The notes below the pieces were generated by a model, which was given only the letters and a program-made list of their open reading frames with translations, ran no database searches and was not told the origin of the DNA. A stretch of 64,000 bases of DNA from Valencia hispanica (lineage: Eukaryota > Chordata > Actinopteri > Cyprinodontiformes > Valenciidae). Made by a program: the position numbers and the translations under genes. Location: positions 7,433,020 to 7,497,019 of the forward strand of contig OY747700.1 in NCBI GenBank assembly GCA_963556495.2, given 5' to 3'. Positions 1 through 11,807 of this stretch are shown piece by piece (the first letter of the stretch is position 1; the number at the start of each line of letters is the position of its first letter).

Positions 1-889
1 TGACTCCCTGGACCTCCAGCATCATCACCAAGGGTCTGTTTTTGCTCTCAAGGGTTGCTAAAGCCATGAAGGTTTTTGTTTTTTTAAACCTGAGGTACCG
101 CAACATCTGTTTATGCTGCTGAAATAGAGCAGATGAAACATGTTTTGTTTATTTTTTAATAAAGCTACAGACTGTTCATCTACTATTTTATTATCATTAA
201 TGAACTATTCTTCCATTGTTTTGCCAAAGGAAGACGACATGTCTTGAAACTGTGCAAATATTTCACTAATAGTTTGAGTTTGTAATGGGGGGATGGATCT
301 ATGAGTTAATATCTCTACCTAATTCTTTTCAAACATGAAAAAATAAGAAATATGTTAGGATGTGACTAGCTAATCATGTGAATGTGTTTGATCGTGCTTC
401 AAATAAACCTAAAACCGAACTATTCCGCTTCCTAAGAAAATACGTTATACACGATGAAAACCGCTAGATATCACCGACTAAAAGTAAATTCACTGTACTC
501 ATATATATTGCATTCCTAAATAAATTGACTGTCAGTTGTCTTTCTGATGGGACTAGTAACTGCTGATTAATAACAGATAGCGGCGCAATTTGTTTCAGCA
601 ACCTGTGAATCAGCAAACTTATTTAAAGCAGCTGAGTGAAAATTAAATCTAGAAAGGTTTTTATGTATGTCGTTTAAAGAAAAATGTTTATCTATTAATA
701 TTTAAAACAGTGCTTTTAATAGCAACATCATTAATCATTAATAAAGTATCAAAATAAAACAACAACAAAGAAAAGCAGAAACTGTAAACATCTGCACCGG
801 AAAAGGGTTAAAGCTTCTGATAATAAAAACAAGACATCAGGATTTTGCACAAAAAATTAAAATAGTCAGATTACAGTCATATTTCTCAA
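1..889. other. Intergenic AT-rich sequence, no gene seen
   Basis: This stretch is AT-rich with no long open frame, no splice-bounded conserved peptide and no recognisable repeat. It looks like decayed intergenic DNA. Confidence 0.5.
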
Positions 890-1030
890 ATTAAAGTTAG
901 AATTTTCAAATAAAACTTTCCCCTTCAGAATACCTGGATGGATTGCAGAATCCTGCAAAAAAAAAAAAAAATTACTTCTGGAGGGGAATCAAAATTTTCC
1001 TACTATAGTTAGAATTCAGGAAAAAAATGA

Positions 1031-1400
1031 GGGTTCTGCAAAAACAAAAAAGTTAAAATTCTCCAAAAAAAGAAAAATCAGGGTTCTGCAAAAACAAAAA
1101 AGTTAAAATTCTCCAAAAAAAGAAAAATCAGGGTTCTGCAAAAACAAAAAAGTTAAAATTCTGCAAAAAAAGAAAAATCAGGGTTCTGCAAAAACAAAAA
1201 AGTTAAAATTCTGCAAAAAAAGAAAAATCAGGGTTCTGCAAAAACAAAAAAGTTAAAATTCTCCAAAAAAAGAAAAATCAGGGTTCTGCAAAAACAAAAA
1301 AGTTAAAATTCTGCAAAAAAAGAAAAATCAGGGTTCTGCAAAAACAAAAAAGTTAAAATTCTGCAAAAAAAGAAAAATCAGGGTTCTGCAAAAAAAGAAA
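1031..1400. repeat. Tandem array, 50-bp unit, seven full copies
   Basis: Units start at 1031, 1081, 1131, 1181, 1231, 1281 and 1331, each opening with GGGTTCTGCAAAAACAAAAA, followed by a partial eighth copy. The copies are identical except for one base (CTCC or CTGC) near unit position 33. The order is C, C, G, G, C, G, G, which suggests that a three-unit block was duplicated as a whole. Confidence 0.95.
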
Positions 1401-1774
1401 TTACAATTCTGGAAAAAAAAGTCGGAATTCTCAGATTAAATTTAGAATTCTGCAACAAAAGAAAAAGAGTCAGAGTTCTCGGATTAAAGAATTCAGGAAA
1501 AAAAATCTGGGTTCTGCAAAAAATTTAAAATTAATTCTGGGGGGGATAAAAGTTGGAATTCTCAGAATAAAGTTTCAATTCTGCAAAACAAAAATTACAA
1601 TTCTGCAAAAAAAAAGTCTGAATTCTCAGATTGAAGAATTCTGCAAAACAAAATCTGGGTTCTGAAAAAAAAAAAAAAAAAAAAAAAGAATTCTGGGGGG
1701 ATAAAAGTCAGAATTCTCAGAGTAAAGTTATAATCCAGAACTCTTTTCTCCTCAGAGTTCTCAGGCCACGCCCA

Positions 1775-2330
1775 CACGAAGCCGGTGCGTTCCCTATCCG
1801 ATAATTTTTTTTCCCTCGTTCTAAAAAAAAATTCCGTAAGCACGGCGTCGTCTCAAGAAATATCTGCGTCCACACAAAACCACTGAAACCGACTGAAAAC
1901 GGTGTAGTATATTTGCCAGACCACTATGGGGCGCTGTAATTCTGCCACAGAGATACACGGAGAAGAAGACTTTGAGCATGCGCATAACCTTGCTCGCTGT
2001 ATACGAACCAAGAAGAATACATTTATAAGAAAGCAATAGATTTTGCTGTAATAAAGCTAGTAGGCTTAGTAGCTTCTGCAGCACGAACAAAATCATGTAG
2101 TCCGCCATTATTGTTGTTGCAGTTACGAGTGACGCAGCCGACATGTGATGTGATGACATCATCGTTTCACTAAATATACGGATTGGCTGTACACACGAAA
2201 CCGCAAGGGTGTCGTTTTTTTAGATTTATCCACTTTGGGACCCGGTTTCAGTCTCCCGAAACGCTGATACAAAAAAAAATGTATACGTATACACCGAAAC
2301 GCGTCTCCGTGCCCACAGACGAAAGTCAGA
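1775..2330. mobile_element. Possible MITE or other insertion inside the AT-rich repeat
   Basis: This block has higher GC, and its margins carry related words in opposite orientation (CCACACAAAACC near 1873; ACACACGAAACC near 2191; ACACCGAAACG near 2300). These resemble GTTTCGTGTGGAC-type ends of fish non-autonomous DNA elements. The terminal repeats are too diverged to set exact ends, and no target duplication was found. Confidence 0.3.
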
Positions 2331-2778
2331 ACTGACTGAGATGAAAGTGACAATTCTGAATAATTTTTTTCATTATTCTCACTCAGACTTCTCAGATTAA
2401 AGTTAGAATTCAGATTTTTCTGCAAAAATTCTGGGGGGAAAAAATGAATTCTGCAACAAAAACTAAATTATAATTCAGATTTTTTTTATTTTTTTTTGTC
2501 CTCGGAATTCTTAGACCAAAGTCAGAACTTCTGGAACGAAAATCTGAATTTTGACTGAGATTAATTTTTTTTCGTTATTCTCAGTCAGAATTCTCAGATT
2601 AAACTCAAAATTCAGATTTTTTCCCCCCCCGCCGGATGATTAAAATCAGAATTCCACAAGAAAATCAGAATACTGATTCAGAATTCTTAGAGTTCGGCAA
2701 AAACAACAACAACAAAAACTCTCCAAAATAAAGGTCAGAATTGCTGAGGCCCGATTCCTCCTCCATAAGAACGCGACC

Positions 2779-2884
2779 CTACATGTTTTAGATCTTTTTC
2801 TGGTTCAACACAGTCACTGCTGTGAAGGTAATTCAAGTATTTAAATGAACTGTGTTGGACCAGGGTGTCATCTAAAACATGCAG
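2779..2884. mobile_element. Short MITE with TAAAACATGCAG-type ends
   Basis: An inverted pair brackets about 100 bp: CTACATGTTTTAGAT at 2779 and ATCTAAAACATGCAG ending at 2884. This matches a very common fish short non-autonomous repeat as I recall it. A single arm of the same kind occurs near 44,710 (CATCTAAAACATGCAG). Confidence 0.55.
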
Positions 2885-3700
2885 AACTGCTGCCTTGGAG
2901 GACTGGAGTCCCACACAGGTAGATAAAGGTGGTGGTGGGGGGGGGGTTAAGACTTTCTTATCTCTGGAACAAGCGTCTAGATGGTAAGATTAGACCGAGA
3001 CTGAATTGCTCCCAGAAAAAAAAAAAAAGGTAAACAGTGAAAGCTGCAGGGACGGGAGGACCCAACACACTCCTGTTTGTTTACAGTGGACCGCAGCTCA
3101 CATACCTCACGAATAAAAGGGAGTTTATGAGCAACACTTATGATAACAAGCGGACACAATAAAAGCTGCGACATACCACCGAACATCTTTGTTGTTTCTA
3201 ATTAACTGAAGGTGTCAAATTTCAGCGAGAACAGAGCGAGAACAGATAGTACTGCTCTATAATTAAAGCAAACATACAGGTAAACACGCACCTGTGGTCA
3301 AGCGCTCGCCGAGAAAAGTTATTTATAGCATACCTGCTATTCAAGGCTCCTCCGTAGCGATTTGCTCCAGTCGGTCACTCCTTAGGGAGCGAAATGTTAA
3401 TTTTCCTTGAAGGCCCAAAGCTGTCAGAAACATCCGAACAGGTTCGGGTTCGGTTTCATCGGGTTAATTGGGTTTTTGGACGGGTGAGAAGCGGAGGCTG
3501 TAAATCATTCACCTGTCGCTTTTTCGGAACGTCAGCTCCTCCTGTTGTCAAACAGCATCAAGCTAGCGCTGGAGGCAGCAACACTTCCGCTTCAGAACTT
3601 CAACATAAAAGCCCAACAATCCTACATTATTATTATTATTATTTTGAATTATAATTATAATATATATATAATATATATTATTATATTATTATAATTATAA
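2885..3700. other. Unassigned intergenic sequence ending in an AT microsatellite
   Basis: No gene was recognised. The 86-codon plus-strand frame at 3394-3654 has no domain and no splice context I trust. The stretch ends in ATT and AT simple repeats at about 3626-3705, directly before the LINE. Confidence 0.4.
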
Positions 3701-4083
3701 ATTCTATAATTGTGCTGCTCTGGGTGGCTGCATGTTGGAGTGGCTCTGTTGGCTACATATTAAGTTTTGGCTTTTTTGTGCATTGGTTCCTCTTTTTTCT
3801 CAAAGAAGATTGCATTTTTGTGACCTGTATACTTTCTAGTTTTTGGTGCTGTGAAGCTGGAAGGATTTCTGCTGTAAATTTTTCCCTTTTTGACAATTTG
3901 TTATGATGCGTAACCATGGCAACAATGTGGTTTGCAGCCGGCAGCAGCTGATTAACATCGCAAAAGCTGAAATAATACCTCAACTGAAGCCACAAATCCC
4001 TGATGAGTTGATAAAGAGGAGACGTGGATGCAGAGCAGGAGTAAAAAGGAGACAGAGAAAGAGGAAGTTCAAGCCATCTCTTC

Positions 4084-4824
4084 CATCGATCATAATGGGC
4101 AATGTAAGATCACTGGCTAACAAGATGGATGAACTCCAAGCCCTTACAAGGACTCAGTCAGAGTACCGTGAATGCAGTGTTATGTGTTTTACTGAGACGT
4201 GGCTGCTGGATTATATCCCCGACTCCAACGTCTCTCTACCCGGCTTCCTGACTGTACGAGCAGACAGAGATCTGAAGACGAGCAGGAAAAAGAAAAGGTG
4301 GTGGAGTAGCAGTGCTTGTCAACAACAGATGGTGTCATCCAGGACATGTTACTGTGAAGTGTCGTCTCTGCAGCCCAGATGTCAAACTCTTGGCAATGAG
4401 TTTTCGTCCATATTATTTGCCAAGAGAGTTCACCAGTGTAATTTTGGCAGTTGTTTACATTCCACCTTCAGCCGTTTCCGACACTGCATGTGATGTCATC
4501 AGTTCCGTTGTTGCTAAGCGACAGACACAGCACCCCAATGCATTTGTGGCAATATCTGGTGATTTTAATCATGCCTCGCTCTCTACTACACTTCCAACAT
4601 TTCAACAGTTTGTCATCTGCTCTACAAGAGAAAACAGGACCTTGGATTTGTTTTATGCAAATGTAAAAGATTCATACATGTCCAAACCAAGACCTCCTCT
4701 GGGACAATCAGATCACAATCTTGTTTTTCTCTGTTCAGAATATAAACCACTTGTTCAGAGGCAACCTGTGACAAAACGAATTGTGAGAAAATGGTCACAG
4801 GAAGCTGAAGAAGCCCTGCAGGGT
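4084..4824 (+). pseudogene. LINE endonuclease domain, frameshifted
   Basis: This encodes the endonuclease that would nick target DNA for LINE integration. Visible landmarks are the start of the fold (MGNVRSLANKMDEL), the catalytic glutamate motif TETWL, the SGDFNH motif and the C-terminal SDHNLV motif of the exonuclease/endonuclease/phosphatase family. A frameshift near 4300 moves the reading from one frame to another, and a stop at about 4825 separates it from the reverse transcriptase part. An arginine/lysine-rich segment at 4015-4075 precedes the fold. It is a dead copy. Confidence 0.85.
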
Positions 4825-4825
4825 T

Positions 4826-6887
4826 GATTTGCAACCACAGACTGGATGACTCTTTGCCAAGCACATGGAGAGGACATCAATGCCATGACTGAGTGTGTGA
4901 CTGACTATATAAACTTCTGTGTGGACAACATCATCCCCACCAGAACAGTGAGATGCTTCCCTAATAACAAACCCTGGATCACCAGTGACCTGAAGGAACT
5001 GCTAAACAAGAAAAAAAGAGCCTTCAGGGAGGGAGACAGGGAATTACTGAGGAGTATACAGAAGCAACTTAAGGTCAAGATCAGAGACAGCAAGGAGGCA
5101 TACAGGAAGAAGCTGGAGAACAAACTACAGAGGAACAATATCCGAGATGTCTGGTCAGGAATGAGAAAGATCACAGGTTTTAAGGACAGGAAGGATTGGA
5201 TAGATGGAAGTCTGGACAGAGCCAATGAACTGAACACATTCTTCAACAGGTTCAGTTCAGGAACTAGCTCAGGGTCCCCCTCTCCTGTTCCCAGCCAAAC
5301 AGACATCCCACTCTCCTCTGATCAACAGCTTTCCTGTTACACCTCGGATGTTTTATCCTTCACCTCAGCCATGGACTCTTCTGATTCCACAAGTTTGACT
5401 TCAACCAAGTCAGGAGATGCTGCTACCCCCTTTGCCTCCCCCTCCCACTTGTCTGTCTCCAAAAGTCAGGTGAAGAGGCAGCTGGAGAAACTGAACCAGA
5501 ACAAGGCTGCAGGTCCAGATGGTGTCAGCCCCAGAGTCCTGAAGACCTGTGCAGAGCAGCTCTGTGGGATTCTGCAGCACCTCTTCAACCTTAGCCTAAC
5601 TCAGGAGAAGGTTCCAGTATTGTGGAAGACATCCTGCCTTGTTCCAGTACCCAAAAGAACTTACCCATCAGTCATCAATGACTACAGACCTGTTGCCCTG
5701 ACATCCCACATCATGAAGGTCCTGGAGAGACTCCTGTTGGCACCCCTGAATAAGCAAACAAGAACGTATCAGGACCCACTGCAGTTTGCTTATCGCTGTG
5801 GAGTTGGAGTTGAAGACGCCATCATCCACCTGCTTCAACCAACCCACTGTCATCTGGACAAAGCAGCAGCACTGTGAGGATCATGTTCTTTGATTTCACC
5901 AGTGCATTTAACACAATTCAGCCTGATTTGCTTTGTCAGAAACTCCTGAAGACACAGGTGGAGCCCTCAACAGTCGCCTGGATCAATGACTACCTGACCA
6001 ACAGACCACAATTTGTGAGACTGAAGAATTGTGTGTCAAACCAGGTGGTCAGCAGCACAGGAGCACCACAGGGGACCGTACTCTCACTATTCCTTTTCAC
6101 TCTGTACACCTCAGACTTCCAGTACAAATCAGAGACCTGTCATCTGCAGAAATACTCAGATTACTCTGCAATTGTCGGGTGTATCAGAGATGGACAAGAA
6201 GCTGAATACAGAGAGCTGGTGGACCGCTTTGTGACATGGTGTGGAAACAATCGTCTCACCTTGAATGTGAACAAAACAAAGGAGATGATTGTAGATTTCA
6301 GAAGAAACAGGGATAAGTCAAACACTGTTTCCATCATGGGAGAAGAAGTGGAGGTGGTTGAGGAGTATAAATACCTCGGAGTTTACCTTGACAACAGACT
6401 GGACTGGAGAATGAACAGTGAAGCCGTCTACAAGAAGGGACAGAGCAGACTGTACTTCTGGAGGAAGCTTAGGTCCTTCAAGGTTTGCAGCAAGATGCTG
6501 CAGATATTCTACAAGTCTGTTGTGGAGAGTGTAATCTCTTCAGCCGTCATCTGTTGGGGTAGCAGCATCAGAGCCAGGGATTTAAAAAGGCTAAACAACC
6601 TGATAAAGAAGGCTGGTTCTGTTCTTGGGACAACTGTGGAACATCTGGAGATGATGATGCAAAGAAGGATTCTTCATAAAATCAAAAAACTTATGGACAA
6701 CCCTGAGCATCCTCTTCATGAGACTGTCATACAACAACAGAGCGTCTTCAGTCGGAGGCTTCTTCAGTTTCGCTGCAATACAGACCGCTACAGGAAATCC
6801 TTCCTGCCCACAGCCATCATCATCTATAACAACTCCTTAAAGAATTCATTATATGCGCTACAACACTTAAGTTCCCTCTGGGATCAA
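4826..6887 (+). pseudogene. LINE reverse transcriptase domain, frameshifted and catalytically damaged
   Basis: The frame 4846-5877 carries the linker and early RT motifs (KAAGPDGVSPRVLK, NDYRPVALTS). A frameshift near 5870 moves into 5874-6890, which holds FFDFTSAFNTIQ, GAPQGTVLS, the catalytic box and the VNKTKEMIVDF and EEYKYLGVYLD motifs. The catalytic box reads KYSDY where the family normally has two adjacent aspartates, so the second is replaced by tyrosine. The GAPQGTVLSL stretch also has leucine where proline is usual. Both changes fit a decayed copy. Confidence 0.88.
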
Positions 6888-6905
6888 TAAAGTATTTTTG
6901 AGTTG

Positions 6906-7440
6906 AATTATTATTATTAATTATTATTATTATTATTATGCTTTTATTTCCAGACAAAATAAATTATCCATATCTAAGGGTACAAAAAAAGAAAATAATT
7001 CAAAACAATACAAATATTGGAACATGTACATCACTGAGCATACAGGCAGTTATTCCAATGTTTAAAAAGGCATGACGAAAGCCTTATGTCACTGAATGTT
7101 AAAGTTGGCAGAGCTCTGACTACAGTGTTATCTGACACATATTTATACGGCACACAAATCTGTGCATGTGATTCCTCAGTAAGGCATGAAAAGTAGGAAC
7201 ATTGCTATTGACCAACATTTGACTTGCAGATGTCCATCTTGAAAGCCCAAGAAAAACTCTAAAGGCACCCCATAAGCCACTTGCAGTTTCCTTGTTGCTG
7301 ATTTTCTGTAATCAGCCCACAGATTAGCTGTATAGAAGGAAGTACAATATGCTCAGAAAAGAGCTGTGATCAGAACGTCATCAGAACACATGTTGAATTT
7401 ACGTGCTTGCTTGCATATCAAAAAAATTGCTTGCTTGCAA
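6906..7440. other. Unassigned spacer
   Basis: An ATT simple repeat at 6905-6943 continues the LINE tail. The rest is AT-rich with no gene or repeat family I recognise. Confidence 0.4.
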
Positions 7441-7665
7441 TCAAAAAACTTATGGACAACCCTGAGCATTCTCTTCATGAGACAGTCAAACAACAACAGA
7501 GCGTCTTCAGTCGGAGGCTTCTTCAGTTTTGCTGCAATACAGACCGCTACAGGAAATCCTTCCTGCCCACAGCCATCATCATCTACAACAACTCCTTAAA
7601 GAATTAATTATGTGAGCTACAACACTTAATTTCCCTCTGGGATCAATAAAGTATTTTTGAATTTG
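7441..7665 (+). mobile_element. 5'-truncated copy of the same L2-like LINE (3' end)
   Basis: The sequence from ATCAAAAAACTTATGGACAA through the GGGATCAATAAAGTATTTTT tail is nearly identical to 6681-6905 of the long copy. The severe 5' truncation is typical of LINE insertion. The tail here is TTTGAATTTGAATT. Confidence 0.92.
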
Positions 7666-8019
7666 AATTTTTGAATATTTTATTGCGTATTATGTAATAT
7701 TACGTATTTACTTGCATATATAACTTACAGCACTGTCTCTTCACATCATCATCATCATCATAACACAGACCTACCGTAGAAGTCTCGAAGGATCGAATTT
7801 CAATGCCGAAATCAAGATTTAGCCAAATTTGGAAAGTAGTTCAGAGTCGTAATCAAGTCCAGATTATTCAGGTGCAAGTGAGGAAGAGCCAAACTTTCAC
7901 CCTCAGTTGAAAATGCTTTGGATGTTCAGCTACCCGCGAAACAACCAAGGCATAAATCTGCCCATGCTTTAAAAATCAGCTTCAGGCTCAACTCGAACTG
8001 GCAGCTATCCATATGGACA

Positions 8020-8400
8020 AGCCGAACGCCTTCTGGAGAAATGCTTTACGGTCAAGCAAGGCAAAGCTTGAACTACGAAGCTGCAAATACGAGACGTATA
8101 GTAAGTAAGGAGTCAACGCGACGCTTTCAAACCTAAGAACAACTGTACCAACTGTCAAGCACGGTGGTGGTGCCATCATGTTTCGTTGCCATCGGTACCG
8201 GTGTATTGCACCAACTTCTGCTAAAATCAATGTCTAGATGAAGGAAAGTTGGAAATAAGTGGGTGCTCCAAGCTGGCAAGGATCCTAAGCAAACGCTACA
8301 CAAACATTGTGAAGAGAGCCGGCCCAAGGCAGAAGCGAACTAAGCCACTCCTTAGGTCCCCTAGCCCATCAGAGATCTAAACACGAACCTAAAATGCTTA
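8020..8400 (+). pseudogene. Degenerate Tc1-like transposase fragment
   Basis: Plus-strand reading recovers the middle of a Tc1-like transposase with several stops. The clearest piece is VPTVKHGGG at about 8146-8175, matching the conserved PTVKHGGG segment of the DDE domain. No terminal repeats were found, so this is an old fragment. Confidence 0.6.
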
Positions 8401-9986
8401 TTTGTGATAGATTGGATGGTTTCAGCATTGATAAATTAAAAGATTTTAACACTTAAAGAAATTGGAAAGCCTACTTAGTAAATAAATCGTAAATAAATAA
8501 AAAATCTTCGTAGTGTGATCATTGTGATCTTTTTCTTGGTTTGCCCACAAACACATCTCACCAAATAATAACCAGTTGTCCCCAATTGCTTTAAGCTCCG
8601 CCCCCTTTCCCAGATCCAACTGCATCTGTACTGAAACGCTGTTAGAGGAGCTTGAGACCTTCGTGTTCGAGTCCAAGTCACATGGGATTAGTCCAAGTCC
8701 CAAAACGAATCTTCCAGTCCAAGTCAAGTTATCACCCGAGAGAAAATCAAAAATAAGAGAGCAGGCTGTAGATTTTAATACTAGAATAATGGCAGCCATA
8801 CATGATTTTTCTTTATTTAAAAAAAAATAAAAGTACCATTAATAAAAAAAAAAAAAAGGTATTTAAATGGTATTCTTTGACATTTAAAGGTGTCTGGGCT
8901 GGCTAGCTTAGCTCATCTAGCGGAGAACATCCTCGTCAATATGCATGGGTACGTACGCGCGTCATTACGTCACGGCACGCGGTCAAACTCGCCTGGCTGT
9001 TCGGACCCAAATCACCTCAAAATAAATGAAATTGCAACCCCTATATTCCACCGCAGCAAAATGTACTACAGTCAATCGCATCGTCACGACATGAAAAGTT
9101 TACCCTAGATTACAAGAACTGGTTTATTTGAACAAATATATTACATCACGCAGCTTTAAAGGTGACTCGAGTCCAGGACTTTGAGTACTCCATCCCTGGG
9201 AGGATGGGTCCCAAATCAAGTTCTGCCTAAGGCCCCAAATAATCTTGGGCCGGCCCTGATTGTGAATCCACCTCAAAAGCGACGTTTAACCAAAATCATT
9301 AATCATTAGTACACAGCTTATTACCACTACTGAATGCCTGCAGATATAATTTTGACCCTGAGTGAATTAGGGAAAATTCACAGTAAATTCAAACTTTTGC
9401 ACAAAAAAATAAATAAATAATTAATGTAAAATTTATCTGTGGTCCAGTCAAATATATTTATTTTTAAAGTAAAAAAAAAAAAAAAAAAGTAAAACAGGGC
9501 AATACATTTTCAACTCTGATGGGGGTCAACAGCATGCTTTTATTTTGAAATCCATGTCTGTTTACTTCCTGTATTTTCTCAGTAATATTCAACGTGATGA
9601 GGCGGAGGAGCTTACCTGATCAGACGCATCCCATCATACACCGCGGAGCCGGGCTCATGTCCTGGCTGGGAAACACGCCCCCTGTCTGCGGAGAGCGGAA
9701 CTGCAGGTCATGACGCACTATCAGTGGCATTCTGCACTGTTTTGATATTTTTTCTGCCCTCTATGGTAATATCCTCATATTTATCTGTAAAAAAGAAGCT
9801 ACATTCACTTTGAATTGTTTTATCCTTTTATGTTTCAGTCTTGCGGCTCATGTATAGACATGATTTAAAGCATTTTTGTTACCTACAAGGGTTTATGTTT
9901 TATATGTTGCGGTTTGTACCAAAAAAAGCAGACATGTTAATGATTATGAGCAAATATTTTAAAAAAATTAACGCCCAGCTTTTATT
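8401..9986. other. Intergenic, with a possible diverged MITE
   Basis: No gene is seen. Between about 8650 and 9210 the word AGTCCAAGTC recurs, and the block ends in GACTCGAGTCCAGGACTTTG, which resembles a fish non-autonomous element I cannot name. Several A-tracts follow (8820-8860, 9470-9490). Confidence 0.35.
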
Positions 9987-10664
9987 CAGAGGTGGGTGGA
10001 GTAGCCAACATTTTTACTCAAGTAAAAGTACAAAGTAGTCACCCAAAAATTATTCAAGTAAGAGTAAAAAAGTATTTGGTAAAAAAAGGCTTTTTGTTCT
10101 GAGATCATAACGTATGATTTAATATTTTAAAAATATGTAATTGGACAAAAATGTAAAGTTGTGTGCAAATTCTAAAGACTAAAATAAATAGAAATGCATG
10201 ACATAATTGTAAAATAACTAATTTGACAAGAAGAAATATTTTTCCAAATACATTTTTTTCAAAGTAAAACTAATGAAACCAATACTTATAGTAGGTAACG
10301 TGGAGATATTAATAATATTATATTAATAGAATATTAGACCAGGTTAAGGTTCCCCGACTTGACCTCCAAATGCCACAACAGCCTCAGCAGATAGAAAATA
10401 ATGTTAAAATGATGAAGATTGTGTACAAACAAGAGGTCTCACTTCAACATAAAATGTAGGTGTTCGTCTCATGCGTTTTTGGTCAAAACAAGCATTCAGT
10501 TTCATTCAGTAAAGTTACTCGCAGAGCGTAAAGTAGCCAGAAACCTTGCTCAAGTAACGATAAGTAGCAATACTTCATAAAAAATATTACTTAAGCAGAA
10601 GTAAAAAGTACAGCCTGGTGAAAGTACTCCAAAAGTAAATATAACCAGTTACTACCTACCTTTG
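9987..10664. mobile_element. hAT-type MITE with 8-bp target duplication
   Basis: The left end CAGAGGTGGGTGGAGTAGCC and right end ACTACCTACCTTTG are imperfect inverted repeats. The flanks are CTTTTATT (9979-9986) and GTTTTATT (10665-10672), a 7/8 match in the length expected for hAT elements. The interior repeats CAAGTAAAAGTAC-type words and has no coding capacity. Confidence 0.85.
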
Positions 10665-10672
10665 GTTTTATT

Positions 10673-11335
10673 TAAATGTGCCTCTTGTTTTTAGGAGATT
10701 TGTGTTGAATTCTGGACCCATTTACCCATTTTCTACAGATTTTGGCTATTTAAAAAAAAAAGTTTTTTCCTAATTTCTGCTAATTTCCTCACTTGTTGTG
10801 TTTCTGCTCCCATTCAGTCTCCAGTTACCCATCAGTCTAATTAACTGGGTGGTCTGGGTTTGTGATTTAGAGGTCAGAGTGGTGAACCTGCTTTAGTCTC
10901 ACTATTATCACACTAGTTAAGCAGAAAGAACAAGATTTTAGGAAACAATTACTCCGACTTACAGTAATGCTTCTTTGCAAGCAGTCAGCACTACAACACA
11001 AATTCACTGCACACAAGCAGAATGCAAGCAATAAAACGCAAAATAAGTGACTGTTTAAACGGCTTCTCTTGAGAGAGTCAAGCAGAAAAGTTTAATCATT
11101 CTTGCCTCGTTGTTTCTTGCATTTTCCAAATTAATGTTAATTTCCAAAACACTTAATCCTTCATCTGGAGTGGGGGAGTTTCACCAGCACAAAATGCTTT
11201 ATAGGAAGAACCACAGAAAAAACACAGAAAAACTAGAAAAGCGGTCGTAGAGCGCAGACCTCCACCAAGGCAAGTTGAAAGATCATCAAAAAAGCAGGTT
11301 TTTTTATTAATTTTGGAGGGGAAAAAAAGGTTTGA
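10673..11335. other. Unassigned intergenic sequence
   Basis: AT-rich, with no gene, RNA or repeat recognised. Confidence 0.35.
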
Positions 11336-11401
11336 TGATCTTTAACATTTAAGTGTGACAAACATGCAAGGAGGCAAACAGTTTTTCCACACCACTTTAA
11401 A
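11336..11401. mobile_element. End fragment of a fish Tc1-like element
   Basis: AAGTGTGACAAACATGCAAG followed by AGTTTTTCCACACCACTT closely resembles the right end of the Tc1-like element at about 62,010-62,085 (AAGTGTGACAAACATGAAAA and TTTTTACACGTCACT). Confidence 0.5.
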
Positions 11402-11402
11402 T

Positions 11403-11790
11403 ACATTGGTGTTCACCTGGACAAGATGCACCAGTAAAGCTGTCTACAAGGTCCTTCAGTGTTTGCACATCCATAAGTCTGTTGTGGAGATTGCAATCTA
11501 TTCAGTCATCATCTGCTGGTGTAGTAGCATCAGAGGCTCAACAACCTGACACAGAAGGCTGGTTTTGTTCTGGATGATAATGCTAAAAAGAATTATTCTT
11601 AAAGTCAAGAAAATTATGGCCAACCCTGAGCATCCTCTTCATGAGACTATCCTGCAACAACAGAGTCTTCAGTCGGAGGCTTCTTCAGATTTGCTGTAAT
11701 ATAGACTTCAGCATCTACAACAACTCTTTGAAGAACCTTGGCTATTATGAGTAACAACATTTCCTCTCCCTTTTGAGAAAAATGTAAAAA
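11403..11790 (+). mobile_element. Rearranged 3' fragment of the L2-like LINE
   Basis: Blocks such as TCTGTTGTGGAGATTGCAAT, CCTGAGCATCCTCTTCATGA and GTCTTCAGTCGGAGGCTTCT match the 3' third of the LINE at 6360-6840 in order, with several internal deletions. It is a third, older copy on the same strand. Confidence 0.85.
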
Positions 11791-11807
11791 ATATCTTTGG
11801 ATTACGA

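Larger units (their letters stand above)
890..2760. repeat. Degenerate AT-rich repeat field built on AGAATTCT motifs
   Basis: The words CAGATTAAAGTTAGAATTC, AGAATTCTCAG and GGTTCTGCAAAAA recur many times at irregular spacing from about 890 to 1745 and again from 2340 to 2760. The intervening 1775-2330 segment differs in composition and looks like a later insertion. Nothing codes here; the short minus-strand frames are simple-sequence artefacts. Confidence 0.7.
3706..6905 (+). mobile_element. Near full-length, inactive L2-like non-LTR retrotransposon
   Basis: A single plus-strand element of about 3.2 kb. In order it holds an apurinic endonuclease-type domain, a linker, a reverse transcriptase and a C-terminal region, then a 3' end reading GGGATCAATAAAGTATTTTT and short GAATT/ATT repeats. 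The domain order and TTTGAATT-type tail fit the fish L2/CR1-group LINEs. The coding sequence is broken at least three times and a catalytic residue is lost, so it cannot move itself. Three shorter pieces of the same family lie at 7441-7665, 11403-11790 and probably 53370-53448. The 5' end is uncertain. No clean target duplication was found because both flanks are ATT-rich. Confidence 0.85.

Noticed and set aside
1031..1400. CRISPR-like array
   Set aside because: Repeats are directly adjacent without spacers, AT-rich, and the genome is vertebrate.
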